Source: JBFWNZ01 sp050250795 (GTDB lineage Bacteria > Pseudomonadota > Alphaproteobacteria > UBA8366). Taken from it: 17,271 bases of DNA. A program made the position numbers and the translations under genes. Shown here one piece after another: positions 13,965-17,271 of the stretch. The DNA lies in contig JBFWNZ010000044.1 of the NCBI GenBank assembly GCA_050250795.1, positions 1-17,271 on the forward strand. The letters are read 5' to 3'. How positions within the stretch are numbered: position 1 is the stretch's first letter; every line of letters starts with the position of its first letter. The notes below the pieces were generated by a model. It ran no database searches, was not told the DNA's origin, and saw only the letters and a list, made by a program, of their open reading frames with translations.

Positions 13965-14836
13965 TCCCCTTCGATCTTGCCCAGCCCTCCTCGCTCGCGG
14001 AAGCGGTCGGGTTGTTGAAAGCCGACGACCCATCGATCCGCCCGATCGCCGGCGGAACCGCGGTCATGCTGATGCTGAAATCCGGCCTGTTCCGCCCGAC
14101 GACATTGGTCAGCCTGCGTGGCATCGAACCCGAGTTCCGGTCGGTGGCCGCCACGGCGGAAGGCGGCCTTGCGCTCGGCGCGATGGTTCCGCTGGCCGCA
14201 CTTGAGAAATCCTCTGCCGTGCGTTCGGTCGCACCGGTGATTGCGGAAACCATGCGCACCCTGTCCAACATCCGGGTGCGCAACGTCGCGACCGTGGGCG
14301 GCGCGCTGGCCCATGCGGACCCGCATATGGATCTGCCGCCGGTGCTGATGGCGCTCGATGCCCGGGCGACCGTGACCGGTGCAGGCGGCGAGCGCATCCT
14401 CGACATCGGCAGCCTGCTGCGCGGCTATTACGAGACGGCGCTGGGGACCGACGAACTGGTGAGCCGCGTGACCGTACCGTCGCAACGCGGCTGGCGCAGC
14501 GCCTATCTCAAATGCACGACGCGGGCGGCGGACGACTGGCCGGCGCTCGGCATCGCCGTGTCGCTGCGGATGGAGGCGGATACGATCCGCGAGGCGCGCC
14601 TCGTCCTCGGTGCCGCGGCCGACAAGGCGACCCGCCTCGGCGGGGCCGAAGCCGTGCTGGCCGGGACCGCCGGCGAAGACCGCGTCCTGTCCCAAGCCGG
14701 CGAGGCCGCCGCAGCCGAAGCATCGATCATCGCCGACAACCAGGGCAGCGCTGCCTATAAGCGGCAGCTTTTGCGGGTCTATCTCGGCCGCGCCGTGCGC
14801 CGGGCGCTCGCAGCGCCGGAAGGGGGTGCGGCATGA
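13961..14836 (+). CDS. FAD-binding medium subunit of xanthine dehydrogenase-family hydroxylase
   Basis: A 291-residue flavin subunit (CoxM type) that passes electrons from the [2Fe-2S] clusters to the final acceptor. The N-terminal FAD domain shows MIPFDLAQPSSLAEA, the FAD loop PIAGGT (28-33) and the second FAD motif ATVGGALAHADP (110-121) after NIRVRNV. The C-terminal CO-dehydrogenase flavoprotein-type domain includes YLKCTTRAADDWPALGIA and ends YKRQLLRVYLGRAVRRAL, as usual. The ATG at 13961 gives the standard family N-terminus. A GTG at 13901 in the same frame would add 20 atypical residues directly abutting the ribosome site, so it is rejected. The stop overlaps the Mo subunit start (ATGA, 14833-14836). 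The order FAD-Mo-FeS matches coxMLS-type operons. Confidence 0.92.
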   Translation: MIPFDLAQPSSLAEAVGLLKADDPSIRPIAGGTAVMLMLKSGLFRPTTLVSLRGIEPEFRSVAATAEGGLALGAMVPLAALEKSSAVRSVAPVIAETMRTLSNIRVRNVATVGGALAHADPHMDLPPVLMALDARATVTGAGGERILDIGSLLRGYYETALGTDELVSRVTVPSQRGWRSAYLKCTTRAADDWPALGIAVSLRMEADTIREARLVLGAAADKATRLGGAEAVLAGTAGEDRVLSQAGEAAAAEASIIADNQGSAAYKRQLLRVYLGRAVRRALAAPEGGAA

Positions 14837-17121
14837 CCCGCGCCTCCGCCGGGCAGATCGGCCGCTCGATCCCGCGGCTGGAGGCGCGCGCCAAGGTCGG
14901 CGGCCGCACCGAATACGTCCACACCATGCGCGTGCCCGGCATGCTGCACGGCAAGCTGCTGCGCAGCAGCGTGCCGCACGCACGCATCCGCGGCATCGAC
15001 GTCTCGGCGGCCGTGGCGCATCCCGGCGTGTTTCTGGTCGCGACCGGCGAGGATATCCGTCGCGTCATGCCGCAGCCCTATTATGGCCCGGCCTTTCACG
15101 ACCAGCCGATCCTGGCGCTGGAGAAGGTGCGGCATGTCGGCGAGCCGGTCGCGCTGGTGCTGGCCGACGATCCGCATGTCGCGGAGGCGGCCGCCGCCCT
15201 GATCGCGGTCGATTATGAGGAACTGCCGGCGGTCTATGACGAGATCGAGGCGATGACCTCGACCGCCATCGTCCATGACGTGCTCAAGCCGGCCGGCACC
15301 TTCCCCGACCTCAAGCATCTCGCGGGCAAGACGAACACCAATATCGCGCTCGACTATCATCTGCGGCACGGCGATGTGGATGCGGCGATGGCGGGCGCGG
15401 ACCGTGTGTTCGAGCATGTCTTCCGCACCCAGCAGACCATGCACACGCCGCTGGAGCCGATGGCGGCCACCGCCGAAGCGACGGACCGGCATATCACCAT
15501 CCACAGCTCGACGCAGAGCCCCTCCTTCGTGCGGATCGAGATCGCCCGCCTGCTCGGCTGGCCGGAGAACCGGGTGCGGGTGAAGGTGCCGCATCTGGGC
15601 GGCGGCTTCGGCGCCAAGGTCTATATCAAGACCGAAGCCCTGGCCGTGGCCGCCTCGATGCTGGCCGGCGGGCGCCCGGTGAAGATTGCGCAGACGATGG
15701 AGGAGCAGTTCTTCACCATCAGCAAGCATGCCTGCACCTTCCGCATCAAAAGCGGCGTGACCGGGGACGGCCGCGTGGTCGCGCGCGACTGCTCCGTATG
15801 GTGGAACGGCGGCGCCTATGCCGATATCGGCCCCCGCGTGACGCAGAAATCCGGCTTCACCGCCGCCGGGCCCTACGACATCGATAATGTGCGGATCGAA
15901 TCCTTCGCGCTCTACACCAACCGGCCGCCGGCCGGCGCCCTGCGCGGCTTCGGCATCCCGCAGCTGGTCTGGGCCTATGAGAGCCACACCGACCTGATCG
16001 CGCGCGAGATGGGGATCGACGCGGTCGAATTCCGGCGCCGCAACATCCTGCGCAACGGCCGGCCGCAGGCCGTCGGCACCACGGTGCAGGATGCCGGCAT
16101 CGCCGAAGTGCTCGACACGCTGGCCGAGCGCATGCACTGGACGGCGCCCTTCGACCGCGGCAACGGCACGATCCGGCGCGGCCGCGGCCTCGCCATCGGC
16201 TTCAAGGCCTCGATCTCACCGACGACGTCGGTCGCCATCGTCAATGTCAGCGCGGACGGCAGCTGCACGCTGTATTGCAGCACGGTCGACATGGGCCAGG
16301 GTTCCGATACGGCCATGGCGCAGATCGTCGCCGAGGTGCTGGATATCGACGCCGAGGACGTGACGGTGGTGCATCCCGACACGGACGTGACACCCTACGA
16401 CATGTCCACGCTAGGCTCGCGCTCGACCTATCATATGGGTCTCGCGGTCAAGGCGGCGGCGGAGGATGCGCGGGCGAAGCTGGCCGAACTGGGCCGCGCC
16501 ACCGGCCTGCCGGACGGCCATAATGCGTCGGTCGCCGAGCTGTTCCGCCGCAAATACGGGATGCAGGCCGGCAACGCGATCGGCACCGGCAGCTTCATCC
16601 CCGATTACACACCCACCGACCACGACACCGGCCAGTCGCCCAACGCCACGCCGTTCTGGATGATCGGCGGCTGCGGTGCGGAGGTAGAGGTGGACACCGA
16701 GACGGGGCATGTGCGGGTTACACGCCTGATCAACGTCGCGGATCTCGGCCGGGCGATCAATCCGCGCATCGTCGACACACAGCTGTCCGGGGCGGCCATC
16801 ATGCAGCTGGGCTTCACCATGACCGAAGAGATGCAGTTCGAGAGCGGCCAGCTCGCGAACCCCTCCTTCGCCGACTACAAGATCCCGGGCCTGCGCGACA
16901 TTCCGCCGACGATCGAGAACATCGTGGTCGATCTGGAGCAGCGCAGCGGCCCGTTCGGCGCGAAGGGCGTCGGCGAATCCGGCACCTTCGGCGTCTCGCC
17001 GGCCGTCGCCAACGCGATCCACGACGCCGTGGGGGTGCGCCTGACCCGGCTGCCGCTGACGCCCGAAACGGTCTATCGCGCGCTCTGCGAAGCGCAGGGC
17101 CGGCCGCTGGAGGAGGCGTGA
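14833..17121 (+). CDS. Molybdenum-binding large subunit of xanthine dehydrogenase-family hydroxylase
   Basis: A 762-residue molybdopterin subunit that hydroxylates a carbon, typically on an N-heterocycle, aldehyde or aromatic acyl-CoA, using water as oxygen source. The N-terminal hammerhead domain (about 18-130) includes AKVGGRTEYVHTMRVPGMLHGKLLRS. The Mo-cofactor domain shows GGGFGAK (256-262), ALRGFG (369-374), VDMGQGSDT, and GAKGVGESG with the catalytic Glu715. The active-site loop ALRGFGIPQ is of the xanthine dehydrogenase or 4-hydroxybenzoyl-CoA reductase kind. The AYRCSFR loop of true form I CO dehydrogenase is absent. The length is normal. It overlaps the FAD subunit by 4 bp, and the FeS gene starts 1 nt after its stop. 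The substrate is unknown. Confidence 0.94.
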   Translation: MTRASAGQIGRSIPRLEARAKVGGRTEYVHTMRVPGMLHGKLLRSSVPHARIRGIDVSAAVAHPGVFLVATGEDIRRVMPQPYYGPAFHDQPILALEKVRHVGEPVALVLADDPHVAEAAAALIAVDYEELPAVYDEIEAMTSTAIVHDVLKPAGTFPDLKHLAGKTNTNIALDYHLRHGDVDAAMAGADRVFEHVFRTQQTMHTPLEPMAATAEATDRHITIHSSTQSPSFVRIEIARLLGWPENRVRVKVPHLGGGFGAKVYIKTEALAVAASMLAGGRPVKIAQTMEEQFFTISKHACTFRIKSGVTGDGRVVARDCSVWWNGGAYADIGPRVTQKSGFTAAGPYDIDNVRIESFALYTNRPPAGALRGFGIPQLVWAYESHTDLIAREMGIDAVEFRRRNILRNGRPQAVGTTVQDAGIAEVLDTLAERMHWTAPFDRGNGTIRRGRGLAIGFKASISPTTSVAIVNVSADGSCTLYCSTVDMGQGSDTAMAQIVAEVLDIDAEDVTVVHPDTDVTPYDMSTLGSRSTYHMGLAVKAAAEDARAKLAELGRATGLPDGHNASVAELFRRKYGMQAGNAIGTGSFIPDYTPTDHDTGQSPNATPFWMIGGCGAEVEVDTETGHVRVTRLINVADLGRAINPRIVDTQLSGAAIMQLGFTMTEEMQFESGQLANPSFADYKIPGLRDIPPTIENIVVDLEQRSGPFGAKGVGESGTFGVSPAVANAIHDAVGVRLTRLPLTPETVYRALCEAQGRPLEEA

Positions 17122-17122
17122 C

Positions 17123-17271
17123 ATGATCCGCACCATCCGCTTCACGCTGAACGGCCGCCCCGTCACAGCCGAGATCGCGCCGCACCACAACCTGGTCGAG
17201 CTGCTGCAGGGGCGGTTCGGGCTGACCGGCGCGCGGGAAAGCTGCGGCCAGGGCCTGTGCGGCTGCTGCAC
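17123..17271 (+). CDS. [2Fe-2S] small subunit of xanthine dehydrogenase-family hydroxylase (cut by window edge)
   Basis: The first 49 codons of a CoxS-type iron-sulfur subunit that carries electrons between the molybdenum and flavin centres. It begins MIRTIRFTLNGRPVTAEI and reaches the plant-type ferredoxin cluster motif ESCGQGLCGCCT, giving the first three cysteine ligands (CxxxxCxxC). The fourth cysteine and the second, helical cluster domain lie beyond the right edge. The ATG at 17123 has an excellent GGAGGAGG ribosome site (17109-17116) inside the end of the Mo subunit gene, whose stop is 1 nt away. It is the third gene in a coxMLS-like order. Confidence 0.92.
   Translation, partial: MIRTIRFTLNGRPVTAEIAPHHNLVELLQGRFGLTGARESCGQGLCGCC

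Noticed and set aside
14779..16137. 452-residue minus-strand open frame opposite the Mo subunit
   Set aside because: No family features, and it is explained as a shadow of the strongly supported Mo subunit reading frame.
14833..17271. Aerobic carbon monoxide dehydrogenase (CoxMSL)
   Set aside because: Subunit order is coxMLS-like, but the large subunit has ALRGFG in place of the AYRCSFR active-site loop, so CO oxidation is not supported.
1..17271. tRNA/rRNA genes, CRISPR arrays, insertion sequences, phage genes
   Set aside because: None seen: no regularly spaced repeats, no transposase or integrase motifs, and essentially all sequence is accounted for by the called genes.

Overview
The window is dense, GC-rich bacterial DNA with GC-biased third positions, several GTG starts and 4-bp stop/start overlaps. 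It most likely comes from an alphaproteobacterium. The pointers are an ECF11-type RpoE/ChrR pair, a complete ligase-associated DNA-repair quartet with PdeM, and a coxMLS-ordered molybdenum hydroxylase. Genus and family cannot be fixed from sequence alone. No rRNA, tRNA, CRISPR array, transposase or phage gene is visible.

Region 1 (1-4506) is a DNA end-processing and repair locus. An MBL-fold exonuclease and the start of an ATP-dependent DNA ligase lie on the minus strand. They diverge, across only 18 bp, from an Lhr-type DEXH helicase and the calcineurin-fold nuclease PdeM on the plus strand. Each pair is coupled by a GTGA overlap.

Region 2 (4573-8546) handles signalling and stress. It holds a membrane MASE1-GGDEF diguanylate cyclase, then, on the minus strand, an ECF sigma factor and its zinc-cupin anti-sigma factor ChrR, a module known for singlet-oxygen responses. 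The anti-sigma gene overlaps the cyclase tail to tail. A membrane PAP2 phosphatase diverges from the sigma gene.

Region 3 (8570-11851) is metabolic. It contains an iron-type alcohol dehydrogenase, then a minus-strand pair (2-hydroxychromene-2-carboxylate isomerase-like protein and a DehI-fold protein lacking the dehalogenase residues). A divergent TetR regulator faces this pair, and a 38-bp near-perfect palindrome in the gap is the obvious operator.

Region 4 (12019 to the right edge) is a plus-strand array that reads like a catabolic operon: alpha/beta hydrolase, a class IV aminotransferase resembling (R)-selective amine transaminases, and the FAD, molybdenum and [2Fe-2S] subunits of a xanthine-dehydrogenase-family hydroxylase. 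The last gene is cut by the window edge. A 17-codon leader ORF with the best Shine-Dalgarno sequence here is coupled by ATGA to the FAD subunit. A hairpin with two alternative pairings sits just before the hydrolase ribosome site. The substrate is unknown. The operator-controlled pair and the transaminase-Mo-hydroxylase array are the parts most likely to hold undescribed biology.
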